From JARFPW01 sp035464655 (GTDB lineage: Bacteria > Gemmatimonadota > Gemmatimonadetes > Palauibacterales > Palauibacteraceae): a DNA stretch of 48,560 bases. A model generated the notes under the pieces. That model searched no databases. It was given only the letters and a program-made list of their open reading frames with translations, and had not been told where the DNA came from. Below, piece after piece: positions 30,762-43,375 of this stretch (its first letter is position 1; each line of letters starts with the position of its first letter). A program made the translations under genes and the position numbers. Where the stretch lies: contig DATHRZ010000011.1 of assembly GCA_035464655.1 (NCBI GenBank), positions 1 through 48,560 on the forward strand. The letters are read 5' to 3'.

Positions 30762-32761
30762 GTGGAAGACTTCACGATCCTCCAGGATCTCGTGATCCTG
30801 ATCGCCGTCGCGATTCCCGTGGTCGCGCTCGCCCAGCGCTTCCGGATTCCGTCGGTGGTAGGCTTCCTCGCGACCGGCGTGCTGATCGGCCCGCACGCGC
30901 TCGCGCTCATCCACGACGTCGAGGCCGTTCAGCACCTGGCCGAGATCGGGGTCATCCTGCTGCTGTTCGTCATCGGGCTCGAACTGTCCCTCAGCCGAAT
31001 CATCGCGCTCGGACCGTCGATCGTCAGGGCGGGCGCCCTCCAGGTGGGGGGAACGATGGCGGTCGTGGCCCTGCTGGTGATCGGCCTCGGTCTATCGATC
31101 GAGAAGGCGATCGTGGTAGGCGCCCTGGTGTCGCTGTCGTCGACGGCGGTCGTGCTCCGCGTGTACGGCGACCGCGACGCGCTCGATACGCCGCACGGGC
31201 GGATCATCGTCGGCATCCTGATCTTCCAGGACCTGGCGATCGTCCCGCTCATGCTCGTCGTCCGCACGATCGGGGGTACGGATGCGTCGGCCACGAGCAT
31301 CCTGACGACGATCGGGATCAGCCTCGTCGTCGTCGCGGGCCTGCTGCTGACCGGACGCTACGTCGTGCCGTGGCTGCTCAAGCACCTGGCTCGCTTCGAC
31401 GCGCGCGAGCTGTTCACGCTCTCGATCATGCTGTTCGGCCTCGGCGCCGCGGTCCTCACGGCGCGATTCGGCCTGTCGCTGGCGCTCGGCGCCTTCCTGG
31501 CCGGACTCATCATCTCCGAATCGGACTACGGCGCGCAGGCGATGTCCGACGTGCTCCCGTTCCGCGACACGTTCAGCGGCATCTTCTTCATCTCGGTGGG
31601 AATGCTGCTCGACGCGGGCGGGTTGCTCGACAATCCCCTGCCGGTGCTGTTCGCCGTGGCGGCCGTCGTGCTGATCAAGGCGATCGTCACGACCGGGGCG
31701 ACCCTGACCCTGCGGCGTCCCCTCCAGGTGAGCCTGATGACTGGCATGGCGCTCGCGCAGATCGGAGAATTCTCGTTCGTGCTCGCCACCGTGGCGCTGC
31801 CGCTCGGCCTGCTGACCGCCGCCGAGAACCAGCTCTTCCTCGGCACGGCGGTGATCACGATGCTCGCGACACCTTTCTTCATCGCCGGGGCCCCGGCCAC
31901 GACGCGCCGGCTGTGCCGGGCCCTCGACCTCACGACGTTACCGACGGCCGACGAGGCGACGGACGTACCGCCAGGCCTCCACGATCACGTGATCATCGTC
32001 GGCTACGGAGTGAACGGCCGGAACGTGGCCCGGGTAGTGGACGGTGTGGGCATTCCTTACATCATCGTCGAGCAGAACGGTCGCGTGGTCGAGGCCGCGC
32101 AACGGGAGGGGCAACCGATCGTCTACGGCGACGCGACGCAGGTCCACACGCTCGAGCGCGTCGGGGTCGCCCGGGCCCGCGTACTCGTGCTGGCGATCGC
32201 CTCCCCGGCGGACGAGCTCCGCAGCGTGGCGATCGCCCGCCAGCTCAACCGCGGCATTCGTATCGTCGTGCGTACGCGCTTCGTCCAGTCGATCCGTGAG
32301 CTGGAGGGCGTGGGCGCCGACGAGGTGATCGCCGAGGAATTCGAAACTTCATTGGAGATCTTCAGCCGGGTGCTGCGCCATTACGAGATTCCGTCGAACG
32401 TGATCGAACGCGAGGTGCACGCCGCGCGCATGGAGCACTATGGCCTGGCGCTCGGGGCGGCGGACACGTCCGCCGGCGGTCTCGACGCACTCGCCAGCCT
32501 CGGTGTGCACAGGGCCCTCAGCATCGTCGAGGTCGAGCCCGGCTCGGAGGCGGAAGGGGAGCATCCCGCGGCTCTCCGGCTGCGGGCGCGCACGGGGGTG
32601 ACCGTGGTGGCGATCGCCCGTGACGGCGAAGCGCACGTGGCGCCCGGACCGGAATTCACCTTCCGGACCCACGACTCGGTTGTTCTGGTCGGTGACGACG
32701 AGGCGCTGAACCGGGCCCGGCTCGTGTTCATCGCGCAGGGGTCGGGCAGCGAGGGGTCCGC

Positions 32762-32765
<4 letters not shown>
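30762..32765 (+). CDS. CPA2 cation:proton antiporter with TrkA-N and TrkA-C domains (Kef/YbaL-like)
   Basis: Moves K+ or Na+ against H+ across the inner membrane. The 667-residue protein has about 12 membrane helices in the first 385 residues with family motifs GFLATGVLIGPH and LLLFVIGLELSL, then a Rossmann TrkA-N domain at about 405-525 (HVIIVGYGVNGRNVARV) that senses nucleotides, and a TrkA-C domain at about 575-655 (ALRLRARTGVTVVAIARDG). The start GTG 30762 follows the exonuclease-like gene by 12 bases and the stop overlaps prfC (GTGA), so the genes form one unit. Confidence 0.93.
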
Positions 32766-34363
<1,598 letters not shown>

Positions 34364-34364
34364 C

Positions 34365-36317
<1,953 letters not shown>

Positions 36318-36424
36318 GCGGGAGAGTCTATGGTACCGGGGCGCCGGGCAGAAGCGGCCCGTATAGTTTTGGACGGTCGGATGTGGGAACACCGAATTCC
36401 ATCTCAGGACCCCGGAGGATCCCG

Positions 36425-37366
36425 TTGGCCAAGGGGAAGAAGGCAATCTACGCGGCAATCGTCGGCAACGGCCTGATTGCGGTGACGAAGTTCGTGGCGG
36501 CCGCCATCACCGGCAGCTCCGCCATGCTGTCGGAGGGCATCCATTCGCTCGTCGACACGGGCAACGGCGGCCTTCTCCTGCTCGGCCTGCACCGCGGGAA
36601 GATCCCGGCCGACGACGCCCACCCGTTCGGCTACGGCAAAGAGGTCTACTTCTGGACGCTCGTCGTCGCGATGATGATCTTCGCCGGCGGCGGCGGCGTG
36701 AGCATCTACGAGGGGATCCGGCACCTCGGGCACCCCGCCGGACCGGGCGACCCTACGGTGGCGTTCATCGTCCTCGGGCTCGCGTTCATCTTCGAGGGCT
36801 TCGCGCTCACCATTGCCTGGCGCGAGTTCGACAAGTCGCGCGGCACCGCCTCCACGTGGGGAGCGATCCGGACCAGCAAGGACCCGACAGCGTTCGCCGT
36901 CCTGCTCGAGGATTCTGCGGCGATGGGAGGAATCATCGTCGCCGCGGCAGGGATCGGCGCCGCCCACCTGCTCGACCTTCCGATCCTCGACGCCGTGGCC
37001 TCCATCGTCATCGGATTCCTGCTGCTCGGCGTGGCTTTCGTGCTGGCGCGGGAAACTCGCGGACTGCTGGTTGGGGAAGCCGCCGAACACGAGCTGTCCG
37101 CCGGGGTCCGTCGCCTGGCCCTCGCCGACGAGGCCGTCAGCGGCGTCGCGCGGATGCTCACGATGCACGTGGGCCCCGACGACGTGCTCGTGAACCTCGA
37201 CCTGACGTTGCGGGCTGGCCTCGACGCGCGCGACGTCGCCGACGCGATGTCGCGCCTCGACCGCCAGATCAAGCGGGCGCACCCGCGAATTCGCTACCTG
37301 TTCATGGAAACGGCCGCGATCGCGCTGCCGGACGATCGGAGGAGCGTGGGAGACACGAATGCCTGA
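36425..37366 (+). CDS. Cation diffusion facilitator transporter
   Basis: Exports Zn2+ or similar divalent metals by proton exchange. The 313-residue protein has six helices; metal site A first half H40-x3-D44 in SEGIHSLVDTGNG and second half in LLEDSAAMGG (E-D variant as in the ZnT9-like subgroup). The HPFGYGKE loop (residues 66-73) is a family landmark. The C-terminal cytosolic domain is present. TTG 36425 is taken as start because GGAGG lies six bases upstream; GTG 36383 in frame has no ribosome site. It overlaps the DUF1569 gene by eight bases. Confidence 0.88.
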   Translation: MAKGKKAIYAAIVGNGLIAVTKFVAAAITGSSAMLSEGIHSLVDTGNGGLLLLGLHRGKIPADDAHPFGYGKEVYFWTLVVAMMIFAGGGGVSIYEGIRHLGHPAGPGDPTVAFIVLGLAFIFEGFALTIAWREFDKSRGTASTWGAIRTSKDPTAFAVLLEDSAAMGGIIVAAAGIGAAHLLDLPILDAVASIVIGFLLLGVAFVLARETRGLLVGEAAEHELSAGVRRLALADEAVSGVARMLTMHVGPDDVLVNLDLTLRAGLDARDVADAMSRLDRQIKRAHPRIRYLFMETAAIALPDDRRSVGDTNA

Positions 37367-37802
37367 GTCACTGCTGGACGATGCCGTCTATGCCGGCTGC
37401 CTGGAGCGCATCGACCGCCTGGCGCCCGACACGCAAGCGCGCTGGGGCCGAATGTCGGTCGGGCAGATGCTGGCGCACTGCGCCGAGGTACAGGAAGTGA
37501 TGAACGGGAAACCGCTCGAAGGCACGCCGTGGCTGTTCCGGCTGGCCGGGCCCCTGATCAAGCGACTCGTGCTGAGCCGACGTCCCTACCCGAAGGGCGC
37601 GAAGACCCACCCGCAGTACATCCAGACGTCGGAGAAGCGCTTCGAGCCCGAGAAACGTCGGCTGCTGAAGGCGCTGGACGAGTTCCGCGCGGCGGGCGCC
37701 GAAGGGGCGCGGCATCCGCTGTTCGGGCCACTCAGCGCCGAGGAGGCGGGCTGGGGGGCCTTCAAGCACCTCGATCACCACCTGCGGCAGTTCGGCGTCT
37801 GA
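37359..37802 (+). CDS. DUF1569 (DinB-like fold) protein
   Basis: A 147-residue protein with the DUF1569 pattern: RWGRMSVGQMLAHCAEVQEVMNGK near the N-terminus and AFKHLDHHLRQFGV at the C-terminus, giving the three-His metal site typical of the DinB superfamily. Function unknown, possibly thiol or metal chemistry. The start overlaps the transporter gene by eight bases. The gene is followed by a strong hairpin before the convergent guanine deaminase gene. Confidence 0.85.
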   Translation: MPESLLDDAVYAGCLERIDRLAPDTQARWGRMSVGQMLAHCAEVQEVMNGKPLEGTPWLFRLAGPLIKRLVLSRRPYPKGAKTHPQYIQTSEKRFEPEKRRLLKALDEFRAAGAEGARHPLFGPLSAEEAGWGAFKHLDHHLRQFGV

Positions 37803-37809
37803 ACCCGGC

Positions 37810-37835
37810 GCCCGGCCCGCGCATCGGGCCCGGGC
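37810..37835. terminator. Bidirectional hairpin between convergent genes
   Basis: Arms GCCCGGCCCG and CGGGCCCGGGC form a 10-pair stem with one bulged C around a five-base loop CGCAT. It lies exactly in the 34-base gap between the DUF1569 stop (37802) and the guaD stop (37837). No T-run, so strength is uncertain. Confidence 0.55.
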
Positions 37836-37836
37836 C

Positions 37837-38316
37837 TCAGTACTCGACCCGGTCCTCGGCCGACCGCCAGGCGGCAAACTCCTCGCCTGCTTCGGTCACG
37901 CGCATCTGCTCGAGCGGCAGGCGACGACGATCGCGCGGCAGCCGGACCTCGTCGTAGATGAAGCTGTCGTCGAACCCGGCGTCCGCCGCGTCGTGGGCGC
38001 TGCTGGCGAACACGACGCGGGCCGGACGCGCCCAGTAGATCGCGCCGAGGCACATCGGGCACGGCTCACAGCTACAGTACACTTCGCAGCCATCGAGCTG
38101 GAAGGATCCGAGCTCGCGGCAGGCGTTGCGGATGGCCACGATCTCGGCATGCGCCGTCGGATCGTCGGTCGTGGTCACGAGGTTGGTTCCGGTCGCGACG
38201 ATCCGCCCGTCCCGCACAACGACGGCGCCGAACGGACCGCCGGCGCCGCTTTCGACATTTTCGCGTGCCAGCCGGATCGCTTCACGCAGGTAGTGGGCCT
38301 CGGTGTTTTCTGGCAT
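37837..38316 (-). CDS. guaD: Guanine deaminase (CDA fold)
   Basis: Deaminates guanine to xanthine. The 159-residue protein belongs to the cytidine-deaminase fold; zinc ligands H56 (HAEIVAIRNAC, with catalytic E58) and C86/C89 in SCEPCPMCLGAIYWAR. The ending DAADAGFDDSFIYDEVRLP is diagnostic of GuaD rather than tRNA adenosine deaminase. It is divergent from the xanthine dehydrogenase genes, matching the pathway order. The start ATG 38316 gives the usual GuaD length; the open frame further upstream has no conserved residues. Confidence 0.92.
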   Translation of the reverse strand: MPENTEAHYLREAIRLARENVESGAGGPFGAVVVRDGRIVATGTNLVTTTDDPTAHAEIVAIRNACRELGSFQLDGCEVYCSCEPCPMCLGAIYWARPARVVFASSAHDAADAGFDDSFIYDEVRLPRDRRRLPLEQMRVTEAGEEFAAWRSAEDRVEY

Positions 38317-38410
38317 GGCGAAAGATGGCGGGCGCGGAGGGCCGCCGACAAGCGCGGATCTCTCATGCGGACGCCGAGAACCATACATTTGCTCTCTGCG
38401 GAGACCGACC

Positions 38411-40690
38411 ATGTCGCGCCGGACGTCGCCCGGCCGCGCGAACTGCACGCCTGACGCGGGAGGCACCCTGGAACGACGCGAAGGGATGGCGAAGCTGACG
38501 GGCCGGGAGCGCTACGTCGACGATCTTCCTGTCGGCGACCACCTGTGGGGGGCGACCGTCCGCAGCCCGTGCGCCCGCGGACGGATTCGCAGCATCGAAT
38601 TCGGACCGGGCGTCGACTGGTCGAAGTTCACGATCGTCACGGCCGAGGACATACCCGGCCGCAATGCCGTCTTCCTGATGGAGTACGACCAGCCGGCCCT
38701 TGCGGAGGATCGGGTCCGCCACGTCCACGAACCCGTCGTGCTCCTCGCCCACCCCTCGCGCGACGTCGTGCGCCGCGCCGCCAGCCTGGTCACGGTCCAC
38801 GTAGATCCGGAGCCGGCCGTGCTCGATTTCTGCGCCGCGCCGACGCCGGACCGGATCCAGTGCGGCGACGACAACGTGTTCAAGCACATCCTGATCGAGA
38901 AGGGCGACGTGGAGAGCGCGCTCGCGGCCGCGCCGATCGTGGTCGAGGGCGAGTACTTCACGGGCGCGCAGGAGCACGTCTACCTCGAGACGCAGGGGAT
39001 GCTCGCCCACGTCGAAGACGGCGTCGTCGTGATCCGGGGATCCATGCAGTGCCCGTACTACGTGGTGAAGGCGCTGAAGCCATTGCTCGGATGCGACGAA
39101 TCGGGCCTGCGCGTGATCCAGACCGCCACCGGCGGCGGGTTCGGCGGCAAAGAGGAGTATCCGTCGACGATCGCCGCGCACGCCGCCCTGCTCACGCTGA
39201 AGTCGGGCCGCCCGGTGAAGCTCGTGTACGACCGCTGGGAAGACATGGCGGTGACGACGAAGCGGCATCCGGCCCGCATCCGGCACCGCACCGGCGTCGA
39301 CGAAGCGGGACGCCTGCTGGCGCAGGACGTCGAGATCGTGCTCGACGGCGGAGCGTACGTCACGCTGTCTCCCGTCGTGCTGAGCCGCGCGGTGATCCAC
39401 GCGGGCGGCCCCTACGCCTGTGACAACGTGCGCATCGACGGCCGCGCCGTCCTCACGAACGCCGTGCCGTTCGGCGCGTTTCGCGGATTCGGCGCGCCGC
39501 AGGCGTTCTTCGGCCTCGAGCGCCACATGGACGTCGTGGCCGCGCGCCTCGGCCTCGATCCGGCCGAGCTGCGCCGCCGCAACCTGATTCGCGACGGGCA
39601 GTCGACCGCCACGAGCCAGACGATCCGCGACGGCGTCGACCGCGAGGAGGTGCTCGACCTCGCGCTGCGGATGTCCCGCTGGGCGGAGCGCCGGGCCGAG
39701 GTCGAGCGGCACAACGCTTCCGACCCCCTCGTGAAGCGCGGGCTCGGACTGGCGACCTTCCACCACGGCGCCGGTTTCACCGGCAACGGCGAGGTGGTTC
39801 TCGAGTCGGTGGTGCACGTGGCCGGGACCCCCGACGGGGGCGTCGAAGTGCGCGCTGCCAGCGTCGAGATGGGCCAGGGCACGACGACGATCTTCACGCA
39901 GCTCGCCGCCGACCGGCTCGGCCTCGATCCCGACCTCGTCGCGATCGCGCAGCCCGACACGCATCGGGTGCCGAACAGCGGCCCCTCGGTCGCCTCGCGC
40001 ACCGCGATGGTCGTCGGCCACCTGGTCGAGCGCGCCTGCGACGACCTGCGTCGCCGCCTCGGCCTGGGCGACGAGGCGCGCGGCGAGGCAGTCTCGGCGG
40101 CGATTCGGGCGTGGCACGACGGCCGGTCGGACGCGTCCGCCGAGCTCGTCGGCGAGGCCGTCTACGTGCAGCCGGCCCACATCGACTGGGACGAAGACAC
40201 ATACCGGGGCGACGCGTACGGCGCGTTCGCCTGGGCGGCGTACGTGGCCGAGGTGGAGGTCGACCTGCGCACCTGCGAGACCAGGGTGACCGACTTCGTC
40301 GCCGTCCAGGAAGTCGGTCGGGTGCTCAACCAGACGCTGGCGCGCGGGCAGATCCAGGGCGGCGTCGCGCAGGCGATAAGCTGGGCCCTGCTGGAAGACT
40401 TCCGCTGGAAGGACGGGGCGATGCAAAACGCGCAGCTCACGAACTACATCATCCCGACCAGCGACGACCTGCCGCGCATCCGGGTGGCCTTCCTCGAGGT
40501 GCCGTACGAGCACGGGGCCCAGGGCGCCAAGGGAATCGGCGAGCTCCCGATGGACGGGCCGGCGCCCGCAATCGCCAACGCCGTCGCTCACGCTCTGGGC
40601 GTCGGGGCGGAGCGGATTCCGCTGACCCCGGAGCGCCTGCTGACCGAGCTCGAGCGCCAGGCCGGCGCCGCGCGGAGGGCCGCCTCGTGA
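38411..40690 (+). CDS. Xanthine dehydrogenase, molybdenum-binding subunit
   Basis: Hydroxylates xanthine to urate using the Mo-cytosine/pterin cofactor. The 759-residue protein has the substrate-site residues: glutamate in GGGFGGKEEYPST, arginine in GAFRGFGAPQAF, and the catalytic glutamate in GAKGIGELPMDGPAPAIANA; cofactor-binding GMGQGTTTIFTQ-like stretch is present as EMGQGTTTIFTQ. The start is ATG 38411, with GGAG seven bases upstream; earlier in-frame ATG 38303 would overlap guaD. Order molybdenum, FeS, FAD, with four-base overlaps, corresponds to Bacillus pucD-pucE-pucC. Other XDH-family substrates cannot be excluded, but the surrounding pathway strongly favours xanthine. Confidence 0.92.
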   Translation: MSRRTSPGRANCTPDAGGTLERREGMAKLTGRERYVDDLPVGDHLWGATVRSPCARGRIRSIEFGPGVDWSKFTIVTAEDIPGRNAVFLMEYDQPALAEDRVRHVHEPVVLLAHPSRDVVRRAASLVTVHVDPEPAVLDFCAAPTPDRIQCGDDNVFKHILIEKGDVESALAAAPIVVEGEYFTGAQEHVYLETQGMLAHVEDGVVVIRGSMQCPYYVVKALKPLLGCDESGLRVIQTATGGGFGGKEEYPSTIAAHAALLTLKSGRPVKLVYDRWEDMAVTTKRHPARIRHRTGVDEAGRLLAQDVEIVLDGGAYVTLSPVVLSRAVIHAGGPYACDNVRIDGRAVLTNAVPFGAFRGFGAPQAFFGLERHMDVVAARLGLDPAELRRRNLIRDGQSTATSQTIRDGVDREEVLDLALRMSRWAERRAEVERHNASDPLVKRGLGLATFHHGAGFTGNGEVVLESVVHVAGTPDGGVEVRAASVEMGQGTTTIFTQLAADRLGLDPDLVAIAQPDTHRVPNSGPSVASRTAMVVGHLVERACDDLRRRLGLGDEARGEAVSAAIRAWHDGRSDASAELVGEAVYVQPAHIDWDEDTYRGDAYGAFAWAAYVAEVEVDLRTCETRVTDFVAVQEVGRVLNQTLARGQIQGGVAQAISWALLEDFRWKDGAMQNAQLTNYIIPTSDDLPRIRVAFLEVPYEHGAQGAKGIGELPMDGPAPAIANAVAHALGVGAERIPLTPERLLTELERQAGAARRAAS

Positions 40691-41187
40691 AGACTACGGT
40701 TCACGCCGGCGACCTGCCGGCTACCGGCCCGGCGATCACGGTTCGCTTCCGCCTCAACGGGGCCGACGTGGCCCTGGACGTCGATCCCGCCGAGCGCCTG
40801 CTCGAGACGCTGCGCTACCGGCTCGGGCTCACCGGAACGAAGGAGGGCTGCGCCGAGGGCGAGTGCGGCGCCTGCACGGTCCACGTCGACGGCGTGCCGG
40901 CGAACTCCTGCCTCGTGTTGACCTTCCAGGTCGAAGGGCGCGACGTAGAAAGCGTCGAGTCGCTAGACGCGGCGGCGCTCGCCCCGTTCCTCGCGGGAGG
41001 CGCCACGCAGTGCGGCGCCTGCACGCCCGGCGTCGTGATGACCGCCGCGTGGGTCGTGGGACATCCGGAGCTGCTCGAGACGCACCGGATCCGTGAGCTC
41101 ATGGCCGGCAATCTCTGCCGCTGCACGGGCTATGACGGAATCGTCGAGAGCGTCGAGGCAGCCCTGCCGGCGGCGGACGAAACGTGA
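40687..41187 (+). CDS. Xanthine dehydrogenase, 2Fe-2S subunit
   Basis: Carries electrons from Mo to FAD. The 166-residue protein has the plant-type cluster C55, C60, C63, C75 (GCAEGECGACTVHVDG) and the second cluster C109, C112, C144, C146 (QCGACTPG; LCRCTGYD). It starts at GTG 40687, overlapping the molybdenum-subunit stop (GTGA), and ends overlapping the FAD subunit. The N-terminal 18 residues before the ferredoxin fold are slightly longer than usual. Confidence 0.95.
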   Translation: MKTTVHAGDLPATGPAITVRFRLNGADVALDVDPAERLLETLRYRLGLTGTKEGCAEGECGACTVHVDGVPANSCLVLTFQVEGRDVESVESLDAAALAPFLAGGATQCGACTPGVVMTAAWVVGHPELLETHRIRELMAGNLCRCTGYDGIVESVEAALPAADET

Positions 41188-42020
41188 GAGTCCGCTTCGC
41201 GGAGACGGCTGCCGAGGCGTACGCCATGCTCGCCGACGATCCCTCGATCGTTCCCCTGGCCGGAGGCACCGACCTGCTGGTGCACTGGCCCGATCGCCAC
41301 GCGGCCCACGACGCGACGTACCTCGACCTCGGCCGGGTGGCCGGGCTCCGGACGCATCGTTGGACGGACGACGCGCTGCTGATCGGCGCGACGACCACCT
41401 ACTGGGATCTCATCCGCGACCCGCGCACCTCGTCGAAGCTCCCCCTGCTGGTCGAGGCGGGCCGCCTCGTGGGCGCCGTGCAGATCCAGTCGCGTGGCAC
41501 CTGGGCGGGCAACATCGTCAACGCCTCGCCGGCCGCCGACGGCGTACCCGTCCTGATGGCCTACGACGCCGTGGTCGTTCTCGAGTCCGTGGACGGCCGC
41601 GAGGAGGTGCCGCTGGCGGACTTCTACCAGGGTTACAAGGAGATGCGGCGGACCGGCCGGCAGCTCGTGCGCGAGATTCGTGTCCCGCTCCGGGAGCGGC
41701 GCAACCAGACCTTCCACAAGGTCGGGTCGCGGCGGGCCCAGGCGATCGCCAAGGTCGGGCTGGCGACCCTCGAGGCCGACGACGGCTGGCGTGTCGTCGC
41801 CGCGAGCCTGGCCCCCACAGTGCGCCGCTGCCGCGCCGTCGAGGCGCTGCTCGACGCGGGCGAGCCGCTCGGCGGCCCCGACGATCTGCTGCCCGCCCTG
41901 CGTTCCGACGTGAGCCCGATCGACGACATCCGCTCCACGGCCGTTTACCGCGAGCAGGTGGCGGCCCGACTGCTCTACTACGGCCCGGCTTCCGGCCGGC
42001 CCGGGCCCACCGACACGTAA
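41184..42020 (+). CDS. Xanthine dehydrogenase, FAD-binding subunit
   Basis: Passes electrons from the FeS clusters to NAD+ or another acceptor. The 278-residue protein has the FAD-binding motif PLAGGTDLLVHW (residues about 24-35), TTYWDLIRDP, and GTWAGNIVNASPAADGVPVLMAYDA, followed by the CO-dehydrogenase flavoprotein C-terminal domain. It starts at GTG 41184 overlapping the FeS subunit and precedes the aldolase-like gene by 16 bases. It completes a three-subunit enzyme; no XdhC chaperone or MoCo gene is in the window. Confidence 0.94.
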   Translation: MRVRFAETAAEAYAMLADDPSIVPLAGGTDLLVHWPDRHAAHDATYLDLGRVAGLRTHRWTDDALLIGATTTYWDLIRDPRTSSKLPLLVEAGRLVGAVQIQSRGTWAGNIVNASPAADGVPVLMAYDAVVVLESVDGREEVPLADFYQGYKEMRRTGRQLVREIRVPLRERRNQTFHKVGSRRAQAIAKVGLATLEADDGWRVVAASLAPTVRRCRAVEALLDAGEPLGGPDDLLPALRSDVSPIDDIRSTAVYREQVAARLLYYGPASGRPGPTDT

Positions 42021-42036
42021 CCACGCGAGTGACCCG

Positions 42037-43359
42037 ATGACCGATCTCGACGCCGCCCTGCGGACGTTCGCCCGCCGCTACCCGGGCGAATCCTCCGATC
42101 GTCAGCCCGTGCATACCGTGTATGGCGGGGCCGACCTGTTCGGACCCGCGACCGCCGGACGACTCGGGGAGATCGCCCGGCGCTTCCTGGACGAGTACGC
42201 GCCCGACGCCGATACGTTGGCCGGGGCGGTCGGCTGGGACGATCCGGCACTCGGCCCGGTCGTGTTCGACCGCGTGCGCGAGAAGCTCGAGCGCGAGCCG
42301 GTGGAGGACTACCGGATCGACTTTGAGGACGGGTTCGGCAACCGGTCCGACGACGAGGAGGACGACACCGCGCGCGCCGCCGCCTCGGCGGCCGCCGAGG
42401 GCCTGACGGCCGGCACGCTGCCCCCCTTCCTCGGCATCCGCATCAAACCGCTGAGCGCCGAGCTCCGCGGGCGTGCCCTGCGTACACTCGACCTGTTCGT
42501 CTCGACGCTCGCCCGGGAGACGGGCGGCGAGCTGCCGCCGAACTTCGTGGTCACGCTGCCGAAAGTCGTGACGCCGGAGCAGGTGACCGCGCTGGTGCGC
42601 GAGTTCGAGCGCCTCGAGGCCGAACTGCCGATCGAGCCCGGCGCCCTGAGGCTCGAACTAATGGTCGAGACGCCGCAGTGCCTGATCGGCCCCGGCGGCA
42701 CGATGGCCCTGCCCGGGCTCGTCGAGGCCGCCGACGGCCGCTGCTCGGCCGCGCACTTCGGCGTGTACGACTACACGGCGAGCGTGCAGGTCACGGCGGC
42801 CCACCAGGTCATGCGCCATTCGGCCTGCGACCTCGCCCGCGGCCTCATGCAGGTCGCCCTGTCGGGCACGGGCGTCTGGCTGTCGGACGGCGCCACGAAC
42901 ACGCTGCCCGTGCCGCTGCACCGGGCGGCAAAAGGCGACCCTCCGCTGTCAGGAGCCCTACAGGCCGAAAATCGGCGCAGCGTCCACGATGCGTGGAAGC
43001 TGCACTACGACGACATTCGTCACTCGCTGCGCAACGCGTTCTACCAGGGGTGGGACCTTCATCCGGCTCAGCTCGTCACGCGCTACGCCGCCGTCTACTC
43101 GTTCTTTCTCGAGGGCCTGGACGCGGCCTCCGAGAGGCTGCGCAACTTCATGGAGGGCGCCGCCCGGGCCTCGCTGTCGCGCGACGTGATGGACGACGCG
43201 GCGACCGGACAGGGTCTGCTCAACTATTTCCTGCGCGGCCTCAACTGCGGAGCGATCACGCTGGACGAGCTGCGAGCCACCGGGTTGACCGTGGACGAAG
43301 TCCGGAGCCGCTCGTTTCAGGGCATCCTGGAAGGCAGGAGGGGCGGCGGATCCGACTGA
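42037..43359 (+). CDS. DUF6986-type aldolase/lyase-like protein of purine cluster
   Basis: A 440-residue protein resembling the DUF6986 family found beside ureide-catabolic genes in high-GC bacteria. It looks like a TIM-barrel of the HpcH/HpaI aldolase or malyl-CoA lyase group: acidic cluster YRIDFEDGFGNRSDDEED (90s-110s), conserved LELMVETPQCLIGPGG (metal/substrate glutamate), AAHFGVYDYTASVQV, and a long C-terminal helical part. It follows the XDH genes. The reaction is unknown; the acidic pair and the setting suggest an aldol or lyase step on glyoxylate or ureidoglycolate (inference). Confidence 0.7.
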   Translation: MTDLDAALRTFARRYPGESSDRQPVHTVYGGADLFGPATAGRLGEIARRFLDEYAPDADTLAGAVGWDDPALGPVVFDRVREKLEREPVEDYRIDFEDGFGNRSDDEEDDTARAAASAAAEGLTAGTLPPFLGIRIKPLSAELRGRALRTLDLFVSTLARETGGELPPNFVVTLPKVVTPEQVTALVREFERLEAELPIEPGALRLELMVETPQCLIGPGGTMALPGLVEAADGRCSAAHFGVYDYTASVQVTAAHQVMRHSACDLARGLMQVALSGTGVWLSDGATNTLPVPLHRAAKGDPPLSGALQAENRRSVHDAWKLHYDDIRHSLRNAFYQGWDLHPAQLVTRYAAVYSFFLEGLDAASERLRNFMEGAARASLSRDVMDDAATGQGLLNYFLRGLNCGAITLDELRATGLTVDEVRSRSFQGILEGRRGGGSD

Positions 43360-43361
43360 GC

Positions 43362-43374
43362 GGCCGGCTCGGCC
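43362..43374. terminator. Short hairpin in the convergent gap
   Basis: GGCCG-GCT-CGGCC: five perfect pairs with a three-base loop, in the 16-base gap between the aldolase-like gene and puuD. Weak, no T-run. Confidence 0.3.
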
Positions 43375-43375
43375 A

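Noticed and set aside
38363..40591. Minus-strand open frame of 742 codons opposite the xanthine dehydrogenase Mo subunit
   Set aside because: No family features; the plus strand encodes a clear XDH subunit.
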